Positions 8,882 through 18,398 of a stretch of DNA of 32,592 nucleotides are shown here, in pieces (within the stretch, counting starts at the first letter, position 1; the number at the start of each line of letters is the position of its first letter). The translations under genes were made by a program, and so were the position numbers. Source of the DNA: Rhizobium sp. Q54 (GTDB taxonomy: Bacteria; Pseudomonadota; Alphaproteobacteria; UBA828); the NCBI GenBank assembly GCA_945892755.1, contig CAMDDO010000035.1:1-32592 (forward strand), written 5' to 3'. The notes below the pieces were generated by a model. It was not told the DNA's origin. It saw only the letters and a program-made list of their open reading frames with translations, and made no database searches.

Positions 8882-9702
8882 TGACCTCGCTCAAGGGCAA
8901 GACCCTCTTCATAACGGGCGCGAGTCGCGGCATCGGAGAAGCGATCGGGCTTCGCGCCGCGCGCGATGGCGCGAACATCGTGATCGCCGCCAAGACCGAG
9001 ACGGCGCACGCCAAACTGCCAGGCAACATCCACAGCGCCGCTCAGGCCATGGAGAGAGCGGGCGGTCAGGCCCTGCCCGTGGTGATGGATATTCGCGACG
9101 AGACCCAGATCGCCCAGGCGGTCGAGGCCGCTGTCGTACGCTTCGGTGGCATCGACATTCTGGTCAACAATGCGAGCGCGATTAGCCTGACCGGCACGGC
9201 CGAAACGCCGTTGAAGCGCTTCGATTTGATGATGGGTGTCAATGTCCGCGGCAGTTTCGCCTGCGCCCAGGCCTGTTTGCCGCATCTCAAGCGCGCGGCC
9301 AACCCGCATGTCTTGACCATCGCCCCGCCGCTCAACATCAAGGCGCACTGGTTCGCACCCCACGTCGCCTACACCATCGCGAAATATGGCATGAGCCTGT
9401 TGGTGCTGGGCCAGGCGGAGGAGTTCAAGCCCTTCGGCATCGCGGTCAACGCGCTTTGGCCGCGTACCGTGATCGCGACCGCTGCGCTTCAGATGATCCC
9501 CGGCGTCGATCCCAAAGCGGCCCGAACCCCCGCGATCATGGCCGATGCCGCGCACGCGATTCTGAGCCGACCGGCGCGGGGTCAGACAGGTCAGTTCCTG
9601 ATCGATGATGAGGTCTTGCGGTCTGTCGGCGTGACCGATCTCAAGGCCTATGCGGTCGACCCGAGCCGAACGCTGCTTCCCGACCTGTTCCTTGATCCCT
9701 GA
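8881..9702 (+). CDS. SDR-family oxidoreductase, HSDL2-like, last gene of the fad operon
   Basis: A short-chain dehydrogenase of 273 aa. The cofactor motif TGASRGIG is at 12-19, NNASAISL follows near 99, and the catalytic YTIAK is at 164-168. Overall sequence resembles the N-terminal SDR domain of HSDL2 and its bacterial homologues, which sit with lipid genes; the substrate is unknown. In that subfamily the segment before the Tyr normally reads SPPLN, while here it is IAPPLNI with Ala at 148. The usual serine therefore appears to be replaced (the codon is GCC). The gene starts on the last base of the fadE stop, so it is certainly in the operon. A hairpin at 9709-9734 follows immediately. Confidence 0.85.
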   Translation: MTSLKGKTLFITGASRGIGEAIGLRAARDGANIVIAAKTETAHAKLPGNIHSAAQAMERAGGQALPVVMDIRDETQIAQAVEAAVVRFGGIDILVNNASAISLTGTAETPLKRFDLMMGVNVRGSFACAQACLPHLKRAANPHVLTIAPPLNIKAHWFAPHVAYTIAKYGMSLLVLGQAEEFKPFGIAVNALWPRTVIATAALQMIPGVDPKAARTPAIMADAAHAILSRPARGQTGQFLIDDEVLRSVGVTDLKAYAVDPSRTLLPDLFLDP

Positions 9703-9708
9703 TATGAA

Positions 9709-9734
9709 GAGGCCTGCCGCAACGGGCAGGCCTC
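9709..9734. terminator. hairpin between convergent genes, probable bidirectional terminator
   Basis: A perfect 10-bp stem (9709-9718 with 9725-9734) with a 6-nt loop lies between the stop of the SDR gene (9702) and the stop of the convergent DUF4864 gene (9761). There is no clear T-run on the plus side and only a weak one (TTCATAT) on the minus side. It probably serves both convergent transcripts. Confidence 0.55.
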
Positions 9735-9760
9735 GCGGATCGCACGGAGCCGGTCGAGGC

Positions 9761-10249
9761 TCAGGTCGCCGTGCCGTCGCCGGCAATCAGCTTGTAGAGC
9801 AGGCAACCCGAGATCAGCCATGCGCCATCGGTTTGCCGCTCTACCGTATAGACGGCAAAGACCGGCAGACCGTCGGGACCGGTGACCAAGGCCGGTTGCA
9901 GGATGCCCGGCTGATTGGCCAGTTCGACCGGCGCGCGGAACTCGACTTTCTTCGAGCGGTAGACCGGAAGGTACTGGGCGCGAACCAGCTCAAGGAACTG
10001 CTCGGGCGTACCCATGATTTCCTTGATGCCGGGCGCGGTAAAGGAGAACGCCAAGACCGCGTCGTCGCGCTTGAAGGCCTCGATCTGGGCATTGATCACG
10101 TCCCGGATCTTGTCGATCTCGGGTGTCGGCGGCAGCGAATCCGCGCGGGCGCCGCCGCTGAGGGCCACAAAGCCGAGGCTGACCGCGAGCAAGGCGCCGG
10201 CGGCAAGCGAAACCATGCGTTTCGCGTAAGACGAGGTCCGGAACATCAT
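9761..10249 (-). CDS. DUF4864 domain secreted protein
   Basis: A 162-aa protein of unknown function with an N-terminal signal peptide or membrane anchor (basic start, LAAGALLAVSLGFVALSGGARA, to about residue 37). The C-terminal domain carries the DUF4864 pattern: IRDVINAQIEAFKRDDAVLAFSFTAPGIKEIMGTPEQFLELV, where a helix, an AFSFTAP segment and an F-x-x-x-V helix are conserved in alphaproteobacteria. The fold resembles SnoaL/NTF2-like sheets, but no catalytic residues are known. ATG 10249 has GGAGG 6 nt upstream and is chosen over the open frame to 10291. It faces the fad operon tail to tail and diverges from the CoA-transferase pair. Confidence 0.75.
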   Translation of the reverse strand: MMFRTSSYAKRMVSLAAGALLAVSLGFVALSGGARADSLPPTPEIDKIRDVINAQIEAFKRDDAVLAFSFTAPGIKEIMGTPEQFLELVRAQYLPVYRSKKVEFRAPVELANQPGILQPALVTGPDGLPVFAVYTVERQTDGAWLISGCLLYKLIAGDGTAT

Positions 10250-10362
10250 GGCAAACCTCCAACCTTCCTTGCGTAATAACTTGGGCCCCAACGCCTTCGA
10301 TCACCAATTACATTTTGCTATGGTAACGTGACTTTGCGATTAATGTTGTCGGTTAATGACCC

Positions 10363-11199
10363 GTGAACGCGACCATGGTTAGCAAGAATTTACTTTCGTT
10401 GCAGGCGCTTGCGGCGCGCGTGCCCGACGGTGCGATGCTCGCCGTGCCGCCCGATTATAGCTGCGTTGCGCTGGCTGCAACGCTCGCGCTGATCCGCCGT
10501 GGCGTGCGACGGCTGCACCTTTTGGCCGTGCCGCAAAGCGGCATGCAGGCCGACCTCTTGATCGGCGCGGGCTGCGTCGCGACCATCGAGTGCGCGGCGG
10601 TGACGCTTGGTGAGCTCGGCCCGGCGCCACGCTTCACCGAAGCGGTCAAATCGGGCCGCGTGTGCATCAAGGATTCGACCTGCCCGGCGATTCACGCTGC
10701 GCTTCAGGCGTCGGAGAAGGGCCTGCCCTTCCTGCCGAGCCGCGGCATCATCGGCAGCGATCTGTTGCGCGTCAGGCCCGACTGGGCGCTGATCGATAAC
10801 CCGTTCCCGCCGCACGATCCACTCGTCGCGTTGCCGGCCTTGAAGCCCGATATCGCGCTGTTCCATGCGCCGTTTGCCGACCGCCATGGCAATGTCTGGA
10901 TCGGCCGGCGCCGCGAGCTCATGACCATGGCACATGCCGCCAAGGAGAGCCTCGTTACGGTCGAAGAGGTCCGCGACATCGATTTGATGGCCGATGAGAT
11001 CTTCGCGGCGGGCGCGTTGTCCTCGCTCTATGTCGGGGCAATCGCCGAGGCGAAGAATGGCGCCTGGCCGCTGGCTTTGCCCGGCGTCTATGAGGCCGAC
11101 GAGGCGGCGCTGCGCCGCTATGCGGAGTTGGCATCGAGCGAAGCGGGCTTTGCCCACTATCTCAGCGAGGCGAATGCCGCGCGCCACGCTGCCGAATGA
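10363..11199 (+). CDS. CoA-transferase family I subunit A (GctA/IpdA-like)
   Basis: A 278-aa alpha subunit of a two-component class I CoA-transferase or CoA-ester hydrolase. Recognisable parts are the GAMLAVPPDYSCVALAATLA glycine/alanine-rich N-terminal fold, GLPFLPSRGIIGSDLL near 125, and FADRHGNVWIGRR near 170, which is typical of the GctA/IpdA branch. The start is GTG 10363 or ATG 10375; neither has a clear Shine-Dalgarno sequence. Its TGA overlaps the beta-subunit ATG (ATGA). In mycobacteria IpdAB opens the last steroid ring; in clostridia GctAB transfers CoA to glutaconate. I cannot tell which applies. Loss of the usual glutamates in both subunits (see findings) leans towards a hydrolase-like role. 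Confidence 0.8.
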   Translation: MNATMVSKNLLSLQALAARVPDGAMLAVPPDYSCVALAATLALIRRGVRRLHLLAVPQSGMQADLLIGAGCVATIECAAVTLGELGPAPRFTEAVKSGRVCIKDSTCPAIHAALQASEKGLPFLPSRGIIGSDLLRVRPDWALIDNPFPPHDPLVALPALKPDIALFHAPFADRHGNVWIGRRRELMTMAHAAKESLVTVEEVRDIDLMADEIFAAGALSSLYVGAIAEAKNGAWPLALPGVYEADEAALRRYAELASSEAGFAHYLSEANAARHAAE

Positions 11200-11927
11200 G
11201 CGCCTATTCCCGTACCGAGCTCTTGATCGCGGTCATCGCGCGCCTGCTTGGCGGCGTCGGGCACGTCGCGGTCGGCGCTTCATCGCCGATCCCGGGCGCG
11301 GCGGCGTTCCTGGCTCAGGCACGCAGCGGCGGCGACACCATGCGCGTCACGGTGCTCGGCAGCCGGCGTCACAATGATTTCACCGATGGCGGACGCGAGC
11401 TGTTCGATTGCGCCGCGCAAGGGCGCATCGATGCGTTTTTCCTCGGCGGCGGACAGATTGACGGACACGGCAATGTCAATCTGGTCGGGCTCGGCGACTA
11501 CCCGAATCTCGACGTTCGCTTTCCCGGCTCGTTCGGCTCGGCCTATCTCTATTTCCTTGTGCCGCGTGTGATTCTGTTTCGCGAGGAGCACAGCCCGCGC
11601 GTGCTGGTGCCGAAGGTCGACTTCATCAGCGCGCCGGGCGTGAGCGCGCCAGAGGTCCACCGGCCGGGCGGACCCTACGGGTTGGTGACCGGCCGCGCGC
11701 TGTTCCGTTTCGACAAGTCACGCGCGCGCTTTGGGCTCGCGAGCCTTCACCCGGGCGAGACTGTCGCGAGCATCAAGGCCGCGACCGGGTTCGAATTCGA
11801 CCTCGCGCCCGACATCGGCGAGACACCCGCGCCCGATGGCGCCACGCTCTCGCTCATTCGCGGCCCGGTGCGCGACGCGATCGCGGAGGTCTATCCTCGC
11901 TTCGCCGCCAATCTGCGCTCCGACTGA
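11196..11927 (+). CDS. CoA-transferase family I subunit B (GctB/IpdB-like)
   Basis: A 243-aa beta subunit, translationally coupled to subunit A through a 4-nt ATGA overlap. Matching segments are GGGQIDGHGNVNLVGLGDYP (about 84-103), the RFPGSFGSAY turn (about 109-118) and SLHPGETVASIKAATGFEFD near 184. The C-terminus ends LSLIRGPVRDAIAEVYPRF, as in IpdB. True CoA-transferases have a catalytic glutamate in an S/Y-E-x-G context after the first third; at that place this protein reads VTVLGSRRH with no Glu. The stop lies 1 nt from the stop of the convergent ABC-F gene, and I see no terminator between them. Confidence 0.8.
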   Translation: MSAYSRTELLIAVIARLLGGVGHVAVGASSPIPGAAAFLAQARSGGDTMRVTVLGSRRHNDFTDGGRELFDCAAQGRIDAFFLGGGQIDGHGNVNLVGLGDYPNLDVRFPGSFGSAYLYFLVPRVILFREEHSPRVLVPKVDFISAPGVSAPEVHRPGGPYGLVTGRALFRFDKSRARFGLASLHPGETVASIKAATGFEFDLAPDIGETPAPDGATLSLIRGPVRDAIAEVYPRFAANLRSD

Positions 11928-11928
11928 T

Positions 11929-13806
11929 TTACGGCGCTTGTGCGGCCTCGAGCGCGTCGGCCGAGGCGAGCCACGCGGCTTCGGCCACGGCGATCTCGCG
12001 CGCGAGCGTGCCGAGACGCTGACTGAGCTCGCTCACTTTGGTTTTGTCGCCGGCATAAAGCGCCGGATCAGCCAGTTTGGCCTCAAGCGACGCACGCTCG
12101 GCATTGAGCGCTTCGAGGCGCGTTTCGGCGGCCTTCAGCTTGATGCGGAGCGGCGCGAGCTGGGTGCGCATTTTGGCGGCCTGCCGGCGGCGCTCTTTGT
12201 CGCCGAGGCCCGGACGCGCTGAGTCCTTGCCATTGGACTCAACCGACGCGCCGCCAAGCACGCGCGCGCGATAGGCATCAAGGTCGCCGCCAAAAGGCTT
12301 GACGGTGCCGTCGGCGACCAGCCAGAGCGAATCCGCGACCAGCCCGATCAAATGCTCGTCATGGCTGATCAGCACAACCGCGCCGCGATAGGCGCCGATC
12401 GCTTCAACCAATGATTCGCGCGCTTCCATATCCAGGTGATTGGTCGGCTCATCGAGGATGAGAAGATTGGGCGCGGCATAACTAACGAGCGCGAGATTGA
12501 GCCGCGCACGCTCGCCGCCCGAGAGCGAGCGCACCGGCACATCGGCCAAGGGCCCGCTGAACGCGAAGCCACCAAGGCGCGTGCGAATCCGCTCGGGCGC
12601 CGCACCACGCATGAGACGAGCCAAATGCTCGAAGGGCGTATGGTCGGGGTCGAGCGCCTCGAGCTGATGCTGGGCAAAATGACCGGGGATCAATTTCGAC
12701 GAGCGCCGCACCTCGCCCGCGAGCGGCGCCAGCTCGCCCGCGAGGAAGCGCGCGAGGGTGGATTTGCCATTGCCATTAGCGCCAAGGAGCGCGATTCGGT
12801 CCTCCGGACCTATCGAGAACGAGACGTCGCCAAGCACCGTGCGCGCGCCATAGCCGAGGCCGACGTCCTCGCACGCGATCAAGGGCGGCGCGACATCCTT
12901 GACCGCGGGAAAGACGAAATTGACGGGCGGATCACCGATTTCGGGCACGATCGGCTCGAGCTTGGCGAGCGCCTTGACGCGGCTCTGCGCCTGCGTCGCC
13001 TTGCTGGCATTGGCGCTGAAGCGCGCCACGAAGGCCTGCAAATGGGCGCGCCGTTCGGCGATTCGCGCGGCCTCGGCGGCGCGCGCATCGAGACGCTCGC
13101 GCCGCACACGCTCGAAGCGTTCGAAATTGCCGGGATAGAGCGTCAATTTGCCGTTTTCGAGATGGAGGATCGCGTCGGCCACCGCATCGAGGAAATGCCG
13201 ATCATGGCTGACGAGGACCAGCGTGCGCGTGAAGCGCTTCAAATAGGCCTCGAGCCAGATCGAGGCTTCGAGGTCGAGATGATTGGTCGGCTCGTCGAGG
13301 AACAGCAAGTCGGGATCGGCGAACAGCGCGGCCGCGAGTGCCACGCGCATGCGCCAACCGCCTGAGAGGGAATCGAGCGGCACGGCCTGCATCGCGGCGT
13401 CGAGCCCGAGGCCGGCCAGGATCGAGGCCGCGCGCGAGGGCGCGCCCGCCGCGTTGATCTCATCAAGGCGATTGGCCGCCTCCGCCGCGCGCAGTGGATC
13501 GTGCGTGGTCGCCTGTTCGTGGAGGAGCGCCGCGCGCTCGATATCGGCGGCCAGCACGGTCTCAAGCGCATTGCCGGGGCCGGACGGCGCGTCTTGCGCG
13601 ACCAAGGTAAAGCGCGTCCGATTGGGCCGGGAGATCTCGCCGCCATCGGGCTCGATCAGCCCGGCGAAGGCGCGCAAGAGCGTGGTTTTGCCCGCGCCGT
13701 TGCGGCCGACGAGACCGACGCGCTGGCGCGCGCCGATTTGCGTGCTCGCCTGGTTAAGAATCAGGCGGCCACCAAGACGAATATCGAGCGAACGGATTGA
13801 AAGCAT
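11929..13806 (-). CDS. ABC-F family ATP-binding protein (YheS/Uup-like)
   Basis: A soluble tandem ABC ATPase of 625 aa with no membrane segments, acting on ribosomes in translation quality control as other ABC-F proteins do. Cassette 1 has Walker A GRNGAGKTT (34-42), signature LSGGWRMRVALA and Walker B LLFLDEPTNHLD. Cassette 2 has GANGNGKST (about 338-346), signature LSGGERARLNLA and LLILDEPTNHLDME. An inter-domain helical linker rich in Arg/Ala lies between them. The last 100 residues form a charged coiled coil. Domain layout and length fit the YheS/Uup branch rather than EttA. It shares no overlap with guaA (52 bp gap). Confidence 0.9.
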   Translation of the reverse strand: MLSIRSLDIRLGGRLILNQASTQIGARQRVGLVGRNGAGKTTLLRAFAGLIEPDGGEISRPNRTRFTLVAQDAPSGPGNALETVLAADIERAALLHEQATTHDPLRAAEAANRLDEINAAGAPSRAASILAGLGLDAAMQAVPLDSLSGGWRMRVALAAALFADPDLLFLDEPTNHLDLEASIWLEAYLKRFTRTLVLVSHDRHFLDAVADAILHLENGKLTLYPGNFERFERVRRERLDARAAEAARIAERRAHLQAFVARFSANASKATQAQSRVKALAKLEPIVPEIGDPPVNFVFPAVKDVAPPLIACEDVGLGYGARTVLGDVSFSIGPEDRIALLGANGNGKSTLARFLAGELAPLAGEVRRSSKLIPGHFAQHQLEALDPDHTPFEHLARLMRGAAPERIRTRLGGFAFSGPLADVPVRSLSGGERARLNLALVSYAAPNLLILDEPTNHLDMEARESLVEAIGAYRGAVVLISHDEHLIGLVADSLWLVADGTVKPFGGDLDAYRARVLGGASVESNGKDSARPGLGDKERRRQAAKMRTQLAPLRIKLKAAETRLEALNAERASLEAKLADPALYAGDKTKVSELSQRLGTLAREIAVAEAAWLASADALEAAQAP

Positions 13807-13858
13807 GGGGCGCGCTCATAGCACGCCGGGCGGCGGGCGCGAAAGGGCGGCTAGGCTT

Positions 13859-15403
13859 CTACTCCCACTCGATCGTGCCAGGTGGTTTCGAGGTCACGTC
13901 GTAGACCACGCGGTTGATGCCGCGCACCTCATTCACGATGCGGTTGGCGACACGGCCCAAAAACGCCATGTCGAAGGGATAAAAATCGGCGGTCATGCCA
14001 TCGGTCGAGGTCACGGCGCGAAGCGCGCAAACCCGCTCATAGGTGCGCGCATCGCCCATCACACCCACGGTGCGCACCGGCAGCAGGACCGCGAAGGCCT
14101 GCCAGATCGCTTCATAGAGCCCGGCATTCCGGATTTCCTCGAGGAAGATCAGATCGGCCTTGCGCAAGACTTCGAGCGCGTCCCGCGTAATCGCGCCCGG
14201 CACGCGAATGGCAAGGCCCGGCCCAGGAAACGGATGCCGGCCAATGAGTGAGTCGGGCATGCCAAGCTCGCGGCCAAGCTCACGCACTTCGTCCTTGAAC
14301 AATTCGCGCAACGGCTCGACCAGTTTGAGGCGCATGCGCTCGGGCAGGCCCCCGACATTGTGATGCGACTTGATCACCGCGCTCGGGCCCTTGACCGAGA
14401 CCGATTCGATGACGTCGGGATAGAGCGTGCCCTGCGCCAGGAAATCGACATTGCCGGCGCGCTTGGCCACGCGCTCGAACACCTCGATGAAGGTATTGCC
14501 GATGATGCGGCGCTTGGTTTCTGGGTCGCTGACGCCCGCGAGCTTCGAGAGGAATTCGTCGGACGCGTCCTCGTGGATCAACGGAATATTGTACCGATCG
14601 CGAAACAGCGTGGCGACTTGCTCGGCCTCGCCCGCGCGCAACAATCCGGTATCGACCAGCACGCATATCAGTTGTTTGCCGATCGCCTCGTGAATGAGCA
14701 CGGCCGCGACCGAGGAATCGACGCCGCCCGAGAGACCGCAAATCACATGGCCGGCACCCACCTGCGCGCGGATCGCCTGAACAGCGCGGGTCTTGAAGGC
14801 GGCCATGGTCCAATCACCGGCGCAGCCCGCGACCTTGCGCACGAAATTCTTGATCAACGCCGCGCCATGCGGCGTGTGCACCACTTCGAGGTGGAATTGC
14901 ACGCCATAAAAATGGCGCTTGTCGTCCGCGATCGCGGCAAAGGGCGAGCCCTCGGTGGTCGCGACCGCGCGAAAGCCCGCGGGCAGCGCGATCACCCGGT
15001 CGCCATGGCTCATCCAAACCTGCTCGCGCGCACCCTTTTGCCAGACGCCGTCAAACAGCGCGCAATCGGCCGTCACGTCGACAAAGGCACGGCCGAATTC
15101 GCGATGCTCCGAAGGCTCCACCTTACCGCCCAGCATGCTGCACATCAGCTGCTCGCCATAACAAATGCCGAGCACCGGCAGGCCGAGCTTGAACACCGAG
15201 GCATCGGGCACGATCGATTCGGCTTCGGTGACGGAGGCCGGACCGCCCGAGAGAATGATCGCGCGCGCGCCGAACGCCGCGATTTCGATGGCTTTTATGT
15301 TGCCCGGTTTGATCTCGCAATAGGCGCCGGCCTCGCGCACGCGCCGCGCGATGAGCTGCGAATATTGAGCGCCGAAATCAAGGATCAGAACGCGATCGGT
15401 CAT
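13859..15403 (-). CDS. guaA: GMP synthase (glutamine-hydrolysing)
   Basis: A full-length, 514-aa two-domain enzyme that aminates XMP to GMP. The glutaminase domain has nucleophile Cys81 in GICYGEQ and the His171/Glu173 pair. The segment reads [11 protein letters not shown], whereas nearly all GuaA proteins read FHPEV, so Pro is Leu here. The ATP pyrophosphatase domain begins with the PP-loop GLSGGVDSS (223-231). The C-terminal dimerisation domain ends with the standard [18 protein letters not shown]. The ATG at 15403 has no obvious Shine-Dalgarno sequence; a stable hairpin lies just upstream (15413-15434). It is the last purine gene of the minus-strand cluster after guaB and the TPR gene. Confidence 0.96.
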   Translation of the reverse strand: MTDRVLILDFGAQYSQLIARRVREAGAYCEIKPGNIKAIEIAAFGARAIILSGGPASVTEAESIVPDASVFKLGLPVLGICYGEQLMCSMLGGKVEPSEHREFGRAFVDVTADCALFDGVWQKGAREQVWMSHGDRVIALPAGFRAVATTEGSPFAAIADDKRHFYGVQFHLEVVHTPHGAALIKNFVRKVAGCAGDWTMAAFKTRAVQAIRAQVGAGHVICGLSGGVDSSVAAVLIHEAIGKQLICVLVDTGLLRAGEAEQVATLFRDRYNIPLIHEDASDEFLSKLAGVSDPETKRRIIGNTFIEVFERVAKRAGNVDFLAQGTLYPDVIESVSVKGPSAVIKSHHNVGGLPERMRLKLVEPLRELFKDEVRELGRELGMPDSLIGRHPFPGPGLAIRVPGAITRDALEVLRKADLIFLEEIRNAGLYEAIWQAFAVLLPVRTVGVMGDARTYERVCALRAVTSTDGMTADFYPFDMAFLGRVANRIVNEVRGINRVVYDVTSKPPGTIEWE

Positions 15404-15412
15404 GGCAGGGAG

Positions 15413-15434
15413 GGCTCGGGTTATGGCCCGAGCC
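15413..15434 (+). terminator. intrinsic-terminator-like hairpin in the guaA leader, pointing antisense
   Basis: An 8-bp perfect GC stem (15413-15420 with 15427-15434) has a 6-nt loop and is followed on the plus strand by TTTTAT. It sits 10-31 nt upstream of the guaA ATG, between the TPR gene and guaA, which are both on the minus strand. In the sense direction it is a leader hairpin without a U-tract. In the antisense direction it is a proper terminator shape. Its role is unknown. Confidence 0.45.
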
Positions 15435-15473
15435 TTTTATACCGACCAACCGTCAGCGACAAGAAAGCTCGGC

Positions 15474-15974
15474 CTACCAAGTCAGACTGTCGAGCGACGA
15501 CTGCTTGTCGGTCTCCTTGTAGCGCTGCACGGACTTGACCAACATGCGGCTCTCATTGCAGCCGCTGGGACAGAGTTTCTTCAACGCCGAAAGATGCTCT
15601 TCGGCCTTGGCGAGATTGCCGACCATCAAATAGGCCTCGCCGATATATTCATGCGCGCCTTTGTGGTCGGGGTCGAGCGCCAGCGCCTTGGCATAGTTCT
15701 CGAACGCCGCGTCGAGTTCGCCGTTTCTACGCTGCGTATAGGCCAGCATGTTGAGCGCATCGGCGTCGGTCGGGTTGGCCTTGACCGCCTTTTCGAACAG
15801 AGCCTCGGCGTCCTCGAACTTGCCCTCTTTCACCAGATCCTGCCCGGCCTTGTAGGCGTCAACGGGTGATTCGGTCTTCTTGCTGGTGCTCGCCGCATCG
15901 GCCGAGACAAGCGGCATCGCCGCAAGCGCGCAAACCGTGAACGCCACTGGCACGATCTTCAGAAATTTGAGCAT
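15474..15974 (-). CDS. secreted tetratricopeptide-repeat protein
   Basis: A 166-aa exported TPR protein. Residues 1-28 form a signal peptide (MLKFLKIVPVAFTVCALAA, cleavage near SADAA). It is followed by about three TPR units, including AYKAGQDLVKEGKFEDAEAL, NPTDADALNMLAYTQRRNGE and DPDHKGAHEYIGEAYLMVGN (about residues 38-140). A C-terminal helix contains two cysteines (LKKLCPSGCNESRML). ATG 15974 has AGGGGA 6-7 nt upstream; the open frame to 16109 is not supported. It lies between guaB and guaA on the same strand, where other alphaproteobacteria often have an rRNA methyltransferase gene. Function is unknown; TPRs suggest a periplasmic scaffold. Confidence 0.85.
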   Translation of the reverse strand: MLKFLKIVPVAFTVCALAAMPLVSADAASTSKKTESPVDAYKAGQDLVKEGKFEDAEALFEKAVKANPTDADALNMLAYTQRRNGELDAAFENYAKALALDPDHKGAHEYIGEAYLMVGNLAKAEEHLSALKKLCPSGCNESRMLVKSVQRYKETDKQSSLDSLTW

Positions 15975-16133
15975 GGGGCATCCCCTAGGAGTTGAACCCT
16001 CGGTGCGACGTCGCGCCACCGAGCGCGGTCCAAAAAACCGCGACCGCGACACTATCGCAAGAAATACGTCCCAAACCGGGCCGGCGGATGACGCATGGCG
16101 CTGCTTCACGCGATTTTGAACGGCGCAGCAAGA

Positions 16134-17666
<1,533 letters not shown>

Positions 17667-18398
17667 TCAACCAGGCGCGTCGGGCGCCTCGCCCGTGCCT
17701 CGATAACCGAGCGCGACGACATAGGTTTCAGCCGAATCGACCCGACTCGAGGGCGGCTTGGCATGCTTGACGGTGCGAAAGGCGCGTTTCAGGCGCTCCA
17801 ACAACAGCCGCTCGGTGCCGCCCTTGAGCACCTTGGCGACGAACGCGCCGCCCGGCGTCAACAGGGCCTCCCCGATATCGAGCGCGGCCTCGCATAGCGC
17901 CATGACCCGCAGATGGTCGGTTGCGGCGTGGCCGGTCGCCGGGGCGGCCATGTCGCTCAGCACAAGATCGGCCCGCGCCTGGCCGAGCGCGGCCTGAATC
18001 GGCGCGATGGTGGCAAGGTCGAGCGCGTCGGCCTGGAGGAAGGTCACGCCCTCGAGCGCGTCGATTGGATTGACATCGACCGCGACCACCTTGCCGCCGC
18101 CCGGTCTGCTTGCCTTTACGCGTTGCGCGGCGATCTGCGACCAACCGCCGGGCGCCGCGCCAAGATCGACGACCTTGGCGCCACGACGCAGCAGACCGAA
18201 GCGCGCGTCGAGTTCGATCAGCTTATAGGCGGCGCGCGAGCGATAGCCCTCTTCCCGCGCGGCCTGGACATAGGGGTCGTTGAGTTGGCGCTCGAGCCAA
18301 CGCCGCGACGATAGGCTCTTGGTCTTTTTCTCGACCCGCACGGCGCCGCGTCGGCGCTTGACCGCACCGGCGCCGGCGACCCGTCGGTCCCCAACCAT
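17667..18398 (-). CDS. rlmE: 23S rRNA (uridine-2'-O-)-methyltransferase RlmE (FtsJ/RrmJ)
   Basis: A 243-aa SAM-dependent methyltransferase that modifies U2552 in the A-loop of 23S rRNA. The complete K-D-K-E tetrad is visible: Lys59 (RAAYKLIE), Asp149 (DLVLSDMAAP), Lys189 (FVAKVLKGG) and Glu224 (DSAETYVVALG). The SAM motif VVDLGAAPGGWSQ lies at 77-88. A basic N-terminal extension of about 30 residues (RRRGAVRVEKKTKSLSSR) is longer than in E. coli and common in alphaproteobacteria. Its ATG overlaps the stop of the upstream phosphatase gene by one base (TGATG), so it is translated with it. Confidence 0.95.
   Translation of the reverse strand: MVGDRRVAGAGAVKRRRGAVRVEKKTKSLSSRRWLERQLNDPYVQAAREEGYRSRAAYKLIELDARFGLLRRGAKVVDLGAAPGGWSQIAAQRVKASRPGGGKVVAVDVNPIDALEGVTFLQADALDLATIAPIQAALGQARADLVLSDMAAPATGHAATDHLRVMALCEAALDIGEALLTPGGAFVAKVLKGGTERLLLERLKRAFRTVKHAKPPSSRVDSAETYVVALGYRGTGEAPDAPG

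Noticed and set aside
14360-15538. Plus-strand open frame (392 codons) opposite guaA
   Set aside because: It is antisense to a complete GMP synthase with all motifs, and its composition is typical of a shadow frame.
16024-16048. Hairpin with an A/T-run in its loop downstream of guaB
   Set aside because: The T-run lies inside the loop and not after the stem, so it is not a convincing terminator.
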